Of a DNA stretch of 64,000 bases, positions 42,601 through 64,000 are shown piece by piece. The first letter of the stretch is position 1, and the number at the start of each line of letters is the position of its first letter. Under the pieces are notes generated by a model. The model was given only the letters and a program-made list of their open reading frames with translations. It did not search any database and was not told the origin of the DNA. Origin of the DNA: Syngnathus acus (lineage: Eukaryota > Chordata > Actinopteri > Syngnathiformes > Syngnathidae); NCBI RefSeq assembly GCF_901709675.1, contig NC_051106.1:8628001-8692000 (forward strand). The letters are read 5' to 3'. Position numbers and translations under genes: made by a program.

Positions 42601-43147
42601 ACCTCAGGCCGGTCTGGTGACCATGGTGATCGTCCTGACCTCCGTGGGTTTACCGCCTGCTGACATCTCTCTGATTGTGGCCATTGATTGGGTTCTGTAA
42701 GTCTCACCAAAAAGCAATTGAACGGCAAGCTTTTTGTTGAAATCCGACTGAGCTCAAGGTCTCGTTTGTCGCAGCGATCGCTTCAGGACGATGATAAACG
42801 TCCTCGGAGATGCCTTAGCAGCTGGGATCATGGCACATGTATGCAGGAAGGACTTTGAGAAAGCCACCTCGAATGTGGCGGCTTCCAGAGATGCGGTCAC
42901 CCCGACCATTGTCAATAACGGGGGGTCATCAAAACGGGTAAGGATGAACAACATTAGCACCCCAGAAAATTCAAAATATTGACTTGGTTCGTCCCAACAG
43001 AGAGACACGGTGATCTCGGTGGGCAACCAGAGCGTGGCCCTATCCGACGCGCCCCTGATCGCACACCGCTGCGATTTTGTTTTCGAGGTTGACGGCGACA
43101 ACATCCTGGAGAAACCCATGGCCTGCTACAACCTCTGCCAAGTTTGA
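39678..43147 (+). CDS. slc1a7: SLC1A7/EAAT5-like glutamate transporter
   Basis: Sodium-coupled excitatory amino-acid transporter of photoreceptor and bipolar-cell type, with a large anion conductance (family knowledge). Eleven exons in phase: 39678-39839, 40015-40094, 40233-40448, 41326-41368, 41446-41659, 41750-41849, 42003-42236, 42301-42495, 42562-42696, 42775-42937 and 43001-43147, 562 aa. Signatures: [20 protein letters not shown], the serine-rich re-entrant [49 protein letters not shown] and [45 protein letters not shown] and [15 protein letters not shown] match EAAT5 better than EAAT1-4. A fish genome may carry two copies; which one is unknown. An ATTAAA at 43493-43498 is a likely poly(A) signal. 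Confidence 0.93.
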
Positions 43148-45057
43148 GATCATCTTCTCAAAAACGGACAGTCAGCCTTCCAAACGCTCACCTCAAAGGA
43201 GACCGAAGGGAATCGTCGTAAAGGAACGATGCGACTTTTCAGTTTCTTTGCCAGTGCCAAGGTAAAACAAGAAAAACCTCCACGACTTGATGTACGTCGT
43301 GCTGTGTGTCTTGTAATGGATTCCGTTTCTGAGCATCTGCAGCTAATTTAGATGGTAGCGAGTGTCGCTTAGACCCAGATGCCTTAAAACGATCCATCAG
43401 TCAATTGAATCTCTTGCTTAGACGATAATAGCAGCATTTTCCTAGACCCGTTACTTTTTTTATACCGCTTTATTTTTGTGCTTGTTTTTCCAATTAAAAT
43501 TTGGTTCAATGCCTGTCATTTTTTTTGGTAGAAAGAAATCAATCAGGATTCTTCCTCCTTGAAAACACAAGTCATTCCTTCACTTAAAAGCCACCATTGT
43601 TTTTATTGACATAATCCAACGTTAAGACATTTAAAGGTGGGCAGAGGTGACCATCAGCACAACTCCTCGGTAAAAATACACGCACACAAACACGACGCAT
43701 TGATTGACAAATAAATACTGTGTGCGGCTTAACAAAACCTCTCCTCATAAATAAAATAAATTAAGGCTGAACGTAGCGCCTCCCCACCCATCTCACTCAC
43801 CTGTTTGAGGAACAAAAAATCTAAAAGCACTCAGTAGCAGCAGCCAGTAGAAAAATAAAAAATGAAGATAAAATTACATTTAAAAGTTGGATAAAGTCCA
43901 ACAAGACTTTTGCTTTGAGCAAGTCACCACATATTGCACACATTTCAAAAAACGGGTGGGAATTTGCGAAAAATGAAAGGCACAGAATAAAAATGAGCCT
44001 AAACCGTGTATCCGATTCACAAATTTATCACGAGCAATTAAGAACTTGAGGATCTAAATTGGCCCGTGTAGAAAACCAATCGGAGTGTTTTATCTATATA
44101 TATTTAAAGGGGCCAAACTGAGAAGAAAAAAAAACAGAAAAAACAAACAAAGCAAAGGTTTCGCAAAACAAAAGTAAATTTAATGGTTTGAATTGAAAAG
44201 GGAAACAACAAACAAAAGTGGACTAACCAACAAAGGCCATTTGTTTCACTTCAAACTTGAGATGAGCACTTGTTAAAACAACGAAAACCAAACAAAAAAA
44301 ACCTACCTCTGCTAAAAGGAAAAAAAAAATTAAAAATCACAAGAAAGTTTGCTTTAGTTATGATAAAACAACAAGTGGGAATAAAAAGAGGGTGGGCGAT
44401 GCCGAGTTCAGTCAGTCCGATAAAACTCTCTAGTACCTCTGTTCAATGAGGGGAGGAAGGGAAGGAGGGAGGGGGGAAGCAAAGCCATCATTTGAAGAAT
44501 TGACTCATTCGTCGCCTGCGTTTGGTCCATCGCATTTCGCTCCTCAACATTTCCCATACAAATAAAAACCACAATAATAAAAAGATACTTGGCTTTGATT
44601 GTTCATCCAATCAGAATTGGAGCAATTGGGGAGGGGGGGACCAAATTCAAAGTGCTTTTCGCTCACATTTACTTCCACTGGATGCAGATTCCAATTCAAG
44701 GCCTCTATGTCTCCGGGACGGCGGGCTGCGTCTCGGTGAGTGGAAAAAAAAGCACAGAGCAAAACGCGGCTCCGAATGTGAACGGACGAGACCAAATAAA
44801 TGCGAAAAAACGGTCATGTTTCAAAGAAACCACGTCTTTGAGTTTTACCGGTAAAGTAGCGGGCGTTCAATTTTTTGGGGGGGGACTAACAACGATATTA
44901 AAGTCTCATGCTCTAGAATAAAAGTGAAAACCAACCACGAGCGACACGGAGAAATTCCGAGACACTTTTTTTTTTTTAGACGACAGGTGCGCTGTTGAGT
45001 GTTAGACGAGCATGAAAACAAGCGGACCGCATTTCTCTACACTTTGACCTCTGATCT
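43148..45057. other. Convergent 3' UTRs of SLC1A7 and ELAVL1
   Basis: SLC1A7 likely ends just after ATTAAA (43493-43498). On the - strand AATAAA reads at 43607-43602, giving ELAVL1 a 3' UTR of about 1.45 kb. That UTR is very U-rich on its sense strand (A-rich runs near 44125-44160, 44270-44330 on +). No further gene is seen. Confidence 0.6.
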
Positions 45058-56879
<11,822 letters not shown>

Positions 56880-59527
56880 CTACACGCACTTGGACCTGAA
56901 GAGAAAAACACACGCAGGGGTCGGACCGGCGTACGATTTGGGAGGAAGATATGCAAATAGATGAATTCAGCATGTCGGATGTGATTTATTAAATATGAAT
57001 CGCGCTGGCTGATTTTGTGTTCAAATGGTGGTGAGGAGATCGACATATCCATTCAACAATGCAAACTTGTCTGCCATATCATCATTGATTTGAATGCATT
57101 GAGAAAATGTGGATGACCAAAAAATTCAGAGGAAAAACCCTCTGGCAGGATTTTCCATGAAAGCCTTTCGTAACATTCCGACAACCCAAAAGACAAAGCA
57201 GACACACTACAACACTCCGCAGATATTAACCTCATCTTTGACCACAGCGACCAGACAGACACTAACCTTCGGATGCCTCTTCTGCGTCTTACAGAAGACC
57301 CAAAGAACCGTGCTAGTTCCACGTCCCTCTTTCTCCGCTACCACTAAGCGGCCCGTCTCGTGCCAGCCGTTACCTTCACACTTTCTGCGAGGCAGGTCTG
57401 AGCTGGTTGCCTCATTCCAAAGCGGCGGCACACTGAACAAGTGTAGTCTTGCCTGGGCCTGGATGGAATTCCATCGCTCCAGGGCACATAAAAAGAAATT
57501 GTGCAAACCGGGTTGATTTTGCTGCTCAATTCATGTCCCACATTTGCAATTTTAATCTAAAATGAGTATTTGGACTCAGTTTTTTTTAACTTTTCAACAA
57601 AGTGATGAATATTGGTGCCAAAATCCTATGTCGTAATAGAGGGGGGAGGAGCTTAATTTCAGGCTTCTCTGCTTTGCCGCCATCTTGTGGCAACTCCATG
57701 CACTAACCAACCTTTTTTACATAGACGTCAATCACTCACAGATTTTCACTATTTTGGGGTTAACTGCATTTAGCAACCCTGCTAGAAACTATCAATTTTT
57801 TGACATGCATGTGAACTATTTTAGAATCGGGGAACAAGTGACAAATGTTGCTCAGCCCTCATTTTGACTACTTCCCAGCGCAATACACATCCACACACAA
57901 AACCTCAAGCTGTTTACAGGAAGTGGCCGATGCAGTCTCTTTTGTTGGGCTTCTGCAAAAGGAAATGGTGCAGAGTACTTCCTGGAAGGAGCAATGACGC
58001 CAGCGCGCTCACGTCCAGCACAAGCTGAAAGACAAACACACGCATACATGACAACTTGACTCCTGCCACCACTCTGCTCACCACTCCAGTGCAAACACAC
58101 CGCCAGGCCGCACACCTCCATATCCTGTTATTCAATCGCACAACATTGCAAAAGCCGTCATTTCATTTTTTTTTCCCCATGTGATGCTGTTCTGTATGAA
58201 CAGAACCAGGTCCACATAGCAATGTTGCTGTTTCTGAGGTAGCTCCAGAGATTTAAGTATTTATTTGGGGTATTGTAGCCCTTATTGTATTTGAGTGCAG
58301 CATTGAAGGTTACATAATTAGGAGTTGGTCAGTTTGAAGAAGAAAGAGATGAAAGGGGCAGCATTTCAAGGGGAGGGGCAAGACCTTCAGCGGTTAGTTT
58401 AAAGTGAGTCTGGAGTGTGAAGTGGATACAGCTTAACCTCCAATTGTCTCATGATGACTCCCCCAATTCTGACAGCCTACGGTACGTAACTGCGATTAAT
58501 TCAATTCCTCAATTGACTCGTCAAACGTTCACTGCCAGGATCATTCGAAAAAGTTAGTCTCCCGAGGTTTGTAAAAGGTAGCTAACACATGATGGAAGAT
58601 TTTCATACTTTATGCCTTTCACTTCCAATTGGTAGTGGTGGTGTGGGGTTACATGTCAGCTTCACCCTTTGCACAATGATGCTTATCAATAGTAGCATAG
58701 TTATTACATGTAGAAAGTTATCAAAGTGACGTTTACTTTAATTTTGCAGCAACTACAAGTTGTTCCACTGTCTAAGTGTATATATTTGCTAGTTCTTTAG
58801 CCCAAAATAGTGTTTGCTGATAGAAATGTGGAGAACCAAAGTTTTGGCTGTCACACTTGATGATGCTTTTGCCCACACATGGATCTTAAAGATACGCTTT
58901 AAGTACTGACGTGACAGCTGATTAACATTCATTAATCACACAATTCCCCATTTTAACGTTGGTCACCTCAAATTGGCGACTTGTAAATGAGAAAATAACC
59001 ATACGGAACTCACCGGTTAACTGTCAACCACAAGAACGAAAAAAAAAGAAGAAAAAAACCGGGGTGGACTTAGATCAACTTCTCAGACTCCGTCCCAGTT
59101 TTCTTTGCCCCAAAATAGGGGGGAAATGCTGCTGAATTTCCGCTTGTCTGATATATTTACAACGGTATCGTGTATCGTTTCTTGCGTTTTCCTTGCCCCT
59201 GACCTCTCCCTGCCTTGGCGTTTTCTCTCAGCCCCGGAGGAGGAAGAATCCGTTGCGTGGAAAGGAAGCGGAAAGTCGTGCAAAATTGGACGTCGCGGCT
59301 TCCGTAAGAAAAGCGGAACAGCGCGCAAATTGACGGCAGCCTGTTGCATTCAAACTACATCGAAAAATAGCAAATGCCATTCGTGGCAGAATGTTACACT
59401 TTAAATAAAGTAAAACATGCATTGTCACAACAATCGGTTCTGGAACCGCGTCTAATGATTTTAATGAACTAATCTATTACTATATAGTTTGCTGCGTTAA
59501 ATAGTAACATTATAAACTCATGTTGAT
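56880..59527. other. PAK2 5' region
   Basis: An acceptor ends 16 bases above the PAK2 ATG, so the leader is spliced from a noncoding exon somewhere in this stretch. A GC-richer part at 57230-57500 or the region near 58000-58130 might hold it. Open frames here are antisense pairs without recognisable content. Confidence 0.4.
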
Positions 59528-59553
59528 GGCGGAAGTGTTTTGCTCTGACGTCA
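59528..59553 (+). promoter_or_regulatory. HLTF core promoter: ETS site and CRE
   Basis: GCGGAAGT (ETS type, 59529-59536) is followed by a perfect CRE, TGACGTCA (59546-59553). There is no TATA box. A candidate noncoding exon follows, ending at a donor CTAG|GTTAGT (59835). Confidence 0.65.
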
Positions 59554-59946
59554 CGTCGTCTACGCAAACGCAACAGTATAAGAGAAAAGCATCATCACAC
59601 ACGTCGATAGCGCTTTGGGGGGAACAAAAGTCGACTGTGTAAGCTAGGGGCGAAACTAAAGTCGGGAAGGCGTTCGTGACAAACACGCCGCACACTCTTG
59701 TCGCCAGCCGAGTCAGACTCGCTGTGAAACGTGCGAAACAAGGCCGTGTATCAAACCGGCGTGCTAAGCTAATGCGGCCAACGCGCTAACCCCCCTTCGG
59801 CTGCGAGTCACTCAACGCCTCCAATTAGTCGCTAGGTTAGTCCGGACTTGAGGGTTTTTCCTCTCCTTTCAGAGCTGGAAACCCTCCTTGCCTTCCTACC
59901 TACTCCAATGACTAAATTTACATTTGGAAACATGTGTGCAGGCGGA

Positions 59947-62900
59947 ATGGCTTTCCGTAGGAGCTGGTTCAGTTGGGACAGGTACAGCGAGGTGGACCTC
60001 TTCACCGACCGCTTGGACCAGAACAGCCTCTCCCAAGCCATCCGGGCCGCCTCCTCCGATGAGTCGGACGCCGACGGCAACGTGCTGTTTGGCCAGATGC
60101 AGGGCACCGTAGTGGGACTCAAATATTACACCGGGGTGGTGAGCATCCACCCTAGATCCTTCTGATTTATGGCCCGCTTTGTTGTGAACAGTGAAGCCTT
60201 CAAAGTCAAACACAATCTTGTTTATAGTTGCTAATCCACCCACCAAATTTCAAAACGGGCCAGATATCAATTGGGACCTCAGTGACAAAACAGACAAGCC
60301 AAGAGTCCATTCAGGCTCTGACACCTTTGAAAATGTTGTAATTACAAAGCAGTTAACCAATTTGAGTGACTCCAAAATTGTATTCCTATGGATCTCCTCT
60401 AAACGAGGTACTCAGTGGAAATTGCATTTTTGAGTCATTGTAAGAGTCGCTGATAGTTTAGGGGTACACTCAATTGATTTTAGGGTGGGATTCCCCCTAA
60501 TCAATCAGTTCAGGGTGTATTTTGCATTTTGCTCAACAGGATAAACGATGTTGAGAATGAATGAATTACTGAAAAAAATCTCAGAGGGCGGCCATTTTGC
60601 CACTTGCTGTCGACTGATAATGACATCACAGTTGCTCAAGGAAATGACCAATCACAGCTCACCTGTTTTAGAAGTGACATTCTCAAGCTGAACCATGATT
60701 GGTTCACTTACCTGAGTAAGTGTGATGTCATTTCCAATCAAGAGAAAACGCTAAAATGGTCGTCCCCTGAGGTGGATAAAAAATCGGGGAATACGAGAAT
60801 TTGTGTGAAATATGAGTCGTACCACTTAGTTTGAATGGACTCCCACCTTAACGGCATCACTCTTTGCGCAGGTGAACCAAGGTGAAATGGTTGGCCTGGA
60901 GCGTGAGCCGGAAAACTTTTTTGACCACAACGCCATCGTAGTGACCAACATCTACGGCAGCCAAGTTGGCCACATCAAGAAGGAGCTGGCCCAAGCCATG
61001 GCCCACATCATGGACAACAAGTTGACAAGAGTAGAAGGGTGAGATGCGACTTTGACGTGAATTGTAGAATGCAAATTGTAATGTCTTGTTTGAGGATGAA
61101 ATATTGTGACAGAGTGGACTGGTGTGAAATGTGCCATTGTCACCTTTTTTATTTGTGTCAGGGTGGTGAACTCTGGGACAAAGAACAAATACTCCATGCC
61201 AGTGATTTTGTCCTTCTGGGGGAAGGAGGAGAACAAGAGCGCCGTCGTTCAACGTTTGGCACGCTATGGCTACAAACTCAACACAGGTGGAGTCAACAAT
61301 ACTCACCTCGTGGGCCACGATACATTTCGATGTCAATCATTCTTGTGTGTTTTGAATCAGGTGCAAATCAGAAGTTGAGTAGCTCAGGAGCCGGGACGGG
61401 ATTGAATAAAAAAGGCATGACAATCCTTCTTACGGCAGAGGAGGTAAACTACACGGCAATAATTTGGTGATATCGCTAGAATGACGAACCAAAACGGTGT
61501 CTTTGACTTTCAGTTGAAGAACGCCTTTGACAACCTCTTTGAAGGACTGACGGAGAGTAAAGAATTTGAAAAAGCACCTGAGGTATGCGCATGAATATTG
61601 TGCTTGTCCTGAATGCCACCTAGTGGTGATCCCCGCATATAAGCATACTTGCAAATGTTTTCTTTTCTTCATAATTTCGATTTTCCTTTCCGCCCAATTT
61701 GCTTGTTACTCGTAAAGAAATTGCTGAGTGCTTTTTGTATATTTACTTGGGGAATATGACAAAAAGACAAAAAACACTCCGGAAAAAAAAATCACCTTAT
61801 ATATTGAATGGCCTCGCATATCTGTATTTTTATGCAAACGCACTACTTCATTACTTCACATGAGTTCTGTGACTATTTAATAAACCTATTTTGTTTCCAC
61901 AGTATTTGGCCACCCCCCTAATGCCCCACCAACGGCAAGCGCTGTCATGGATGTGCGCCCGCGAGAACAAATGTGTGCTGCCGCCCTTTTGGGAGAAGCG
62001 GGGCAATATGTACTACAACACCCTGACCCGCTTCTCAGCCAAGGAAATACCCGAGAGAGTCCTCGGCGGGATACTGGCAGACGACATGGGACTGGTGAGT
62101 GCCGCGTGAAAAAAAAAAAAAAATCTGCTATTGTGGACGGGTCTGGAACAACCCTGTGATTAATGCCCCAGGGCAAGACACTGACAACTATTGCGCTGAT
62201 CCTCACCAACTATCACGAGGGAAAGCCCCTCCCCGTGTACAACCGTGTGCAGCAGGATCCCTCTTCGCCTGCAAAAGGTAGGATTCGCACGAATGAAATC
62301 AGTACCCGGGTTTGTGTGGAAGTCAACCTAACCAAATGTGTCGTCGCTTGGTGACAGATGGAGCCGGACCGAGTGACGTGGTGGCTCACGGTCTACGCTC
62401 AAGCCCGTATGTTGTTCTCACATTTTAGCCATTTTTTTTGAGCCAGTAATACCTGCAATGGTTAATCTATTTAATGGTGCTATACTTACATATTTTTACA
62501 TCAACATTTTAAACCTCATCTGCAAATGACGTGGCCCATTGGTCTGTTTTAAAAATCAAACAACGCAAAATCTTGCTCACCCTTTGGTTTATAGATTTTG
62601 AATTCTCTCACCTCCATCCATTGTTGACTCTAAACTAAAAAAAATGTTCATGTGCTAGGGCCCACCAGGAGCAATCTTGTGTTTTCTTATCACATGTAAA
62701 GGAAGCAGCAAAGCTGTCAGAGAAAGGTGAGACCCTAAATTTTACCTCTAAATCCAGGCGTCCGCATATGTTTCAATATTTTGCTTCATCATTTCAGGCA
62801 AAAGAACGACAAAAGCCACCAAGCGGAAATACGGTAAGTGCGTAGTAGTGCAAATAGTTACATCTGATGTTTTGATTTTCCGTGTTAACGTAACGTCGTG

Positions 62901-63691
62901 CAGAGGACCCACTGTTGCTGGAGGACGCGGACTTTGCCGCTGCGCTGTGCAGAGGCCCGGCGTCGCCGCCGAATTCCTTCAAGAAAAAAAAGAAGAAAAG
63001 GACCCTGGGTGAGTCACGAGCGTTGGACAAGCCATGGGCGAAGCTAGTAGGTTTTCTTTGGGGGCGGTCAAGGATACAACAATCATTGCTGTAAGTATTT
63101 TAATGGTCTTAATTTGAACGTGTGTTTTTTTTGTTTTTAATCTAGCCATCGCAGACAACTCTGGTGAAACTGTATCGGCTGGGGCAACCCTCATCGTGTG
63201 CCCGCTGTCCGTGCTCAGCAATTGGCTGGTAGGCACCTCCGTCGCCGTGGCAACGAGCGACGGTGACCGCAGGGTTAACGAAAAAGCGCACGCGTGTCTT
63301 CTCAGGACCAGTTTGAGGAGCACGTGCGAGCCGACGTCAAGCTCAAAGTGTACATGTACCACGGGCCCAACCGCAACAGAAGCACCAAGTTCCTCTCGTC
63401 TCAGGACGTGGTGCTCACCACCTACAACGTGCTCGCCGCAGACTTCGCCGTAAGTGCTAACGAACTTTGAGTGCATTTTTTACTGGCCCTTCGGGCAATT
63501 CGTAGTCTGAGGGAGGCACATTTGTGTTTAGAATCAGAACAGGGGTGGCCTTCATGACCTCAACAGTCCCCTGCACGGCATCAACTGGTTGAGGGTGGTG
63601 CTGGACGAGGGCCACGTGGTGCGCAACCCCAACACGCAGATGAGCAGGGCCGTTCTGGACCTTAAAGCCAAGCGACGTTGGATTCTGTCTG
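59947..63691 (+). CDS. hltf: HLTF, helicase-like transcription factor, 5' part
   Basis: Rad5-type fork-remodelling ATPase and PCNA ubiquitin ligase. Exons: 59947-60138, 60872-61038, 61162-61286, 61361-61443, 61514-61582, 61903-62094, 62172-62277, 62358 to about 62400, 62702-62726, 62798-62833, 62904-63008, 63146-63228, 63306-63449 and 63538-63691. Exons 8-9 lie in a poorly conserved linker and their joins are uncertain. The HIRAN domain, which binds DNA 3' ends, is clear: VLFGQMQGTVVGLKYYTGVV through SQVGHIKKELAQAM. Then LPPFWEKR, motif I GGILADDMGLGKT (split by an intron), TLIVCPLSVLSNWLDQFEEH, LTTYNVL, motif II LDEGHVVRN and RRWILSG. DEGH is the HLTF form of the Walker B box. The rest, including RING, is beyond the right edge. 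The first ~40 residues do not match the human N-terminus. Confidence 0.95.
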
Positions 63692-64000
63692 GTACACGCA
63701 TTCAACAGAATGTTGACAACAGCGGCTCTTGAACATTTTACATCTTGTACCGCCCCCTCCAAACATACTTAGCTCACCAAGATGGTCAACATTAAAATAG
63801 CTTTTCATCAATAATCAGGCAGAGGGTTCATTCCTAAAAAAAATTGAATATTATTATAAACCACTCTAACATTATGTACGTTCTAAACATTAACACTGTG
63901 CCGAATTAGAGTAGAAAAAAGTGGAATTGAATGACAGTATGATAATCAGTAGGATAAAAGAATCTTTGACTGTTCAGAACTCCTGTAATTCAAATCCTTT
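63692..64000. other. HLTF intron to window edge
   Basis: Begins at the donor G|GTACAC after RRWILSG. AT-rich; no acceptor or next exon (expected to start with TPIQN) is seen before the edge. Confidence 0.7.

Noticed and set aside
57109-57516. 135-codon + strand frame upstream of PAK2
   Set aside because: Paired antisense frames of similar length, no conserved motif; probably PAK2 leader or intron DNA.

Overview
The window is nuclear DNA of a teleost fish. Every gene is a vertebrate gene split by short introns (often 70-110 bp) with GT-AG borders. The proteins are closest in type to fish forms, for example the light-chain constant domain and the EAAT5-type transporter. The genome is compact: about 64 kb carries 14 recognisable protein-coding loci, counting the immunoglobulin light-chain cluster as one, plus 20 tRNA genes or tRNA-derived copies. 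Species cannot be fixed from the sequence alone.

Layout from left to right. 0-4.5 kb: first 15 coding exons of SHPRH (-), running off the left edge. 5.9-7.8 kb: SHD adaptor (-). 8.8-10.9 kb: YJU2/CCDC94 splicing factor (-). 11.5-12.0 kb: a CART neuropeptide gene (+). 12.5-17.3 kb: MAP1S (+), apparently without the usual N-terminal region. 18.2-19.3 kb: GADD45B-like (+). 21.8-22.0 kb: GNG7 (-). 27.8-28.4 kb: DIRAS1 (-). 33.9-36.2 kb: REEP6 (-). 36.9-38.7 kb: a minimal immunoglobulin light-chain cluster, with C and J on - and one V on +. 39.7-43.1 kb: SLC1A7/EAAT5-like transporter (+). 45.1-47.1 kb: ELAVL1/HuR (-). 49.6-56.9 kb: PAK2 (-). 59.5-64 kb: HLTF (+), running off the right edge.

The most striking element lies inside two 3' introns of PAK2: a tandem array of 16 tRNA-Met(CAT) copies, about 227 bp apart and all antisense to PAK2, flanked by two tRNA-Arg(TCG) genes, two inverted tRNA-Met genes and a decayed tRNA-Arg copy. 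The second is the compact light-chain cluster. Its 12-RSS and 23-RSS can be read base by base, V is inverted relative to J-C, and there is an orphan copy of the V promoter. The third is that the two vertebrate Rad5-type helicase/ubiquitin ligases, SHPRH and HLTF, sit at opposite ends of the same 64 kb and are transcribed away from each other.

Many of these genes (SHD, YJU2, GADD45B, GNG7, DIRAS1, REEP6, with MAP1S and ELAVL1 nearby) have human orthologues on 19p13, so the middle of the window is a conserved block. SHPRH, CART, SLC1A7, PAK2 and HLTF map elsewhere in human. Exon borders were read by eye and checked by reading-frame phase. 5' UTR exons and poly(A) sites are mostly inferred.
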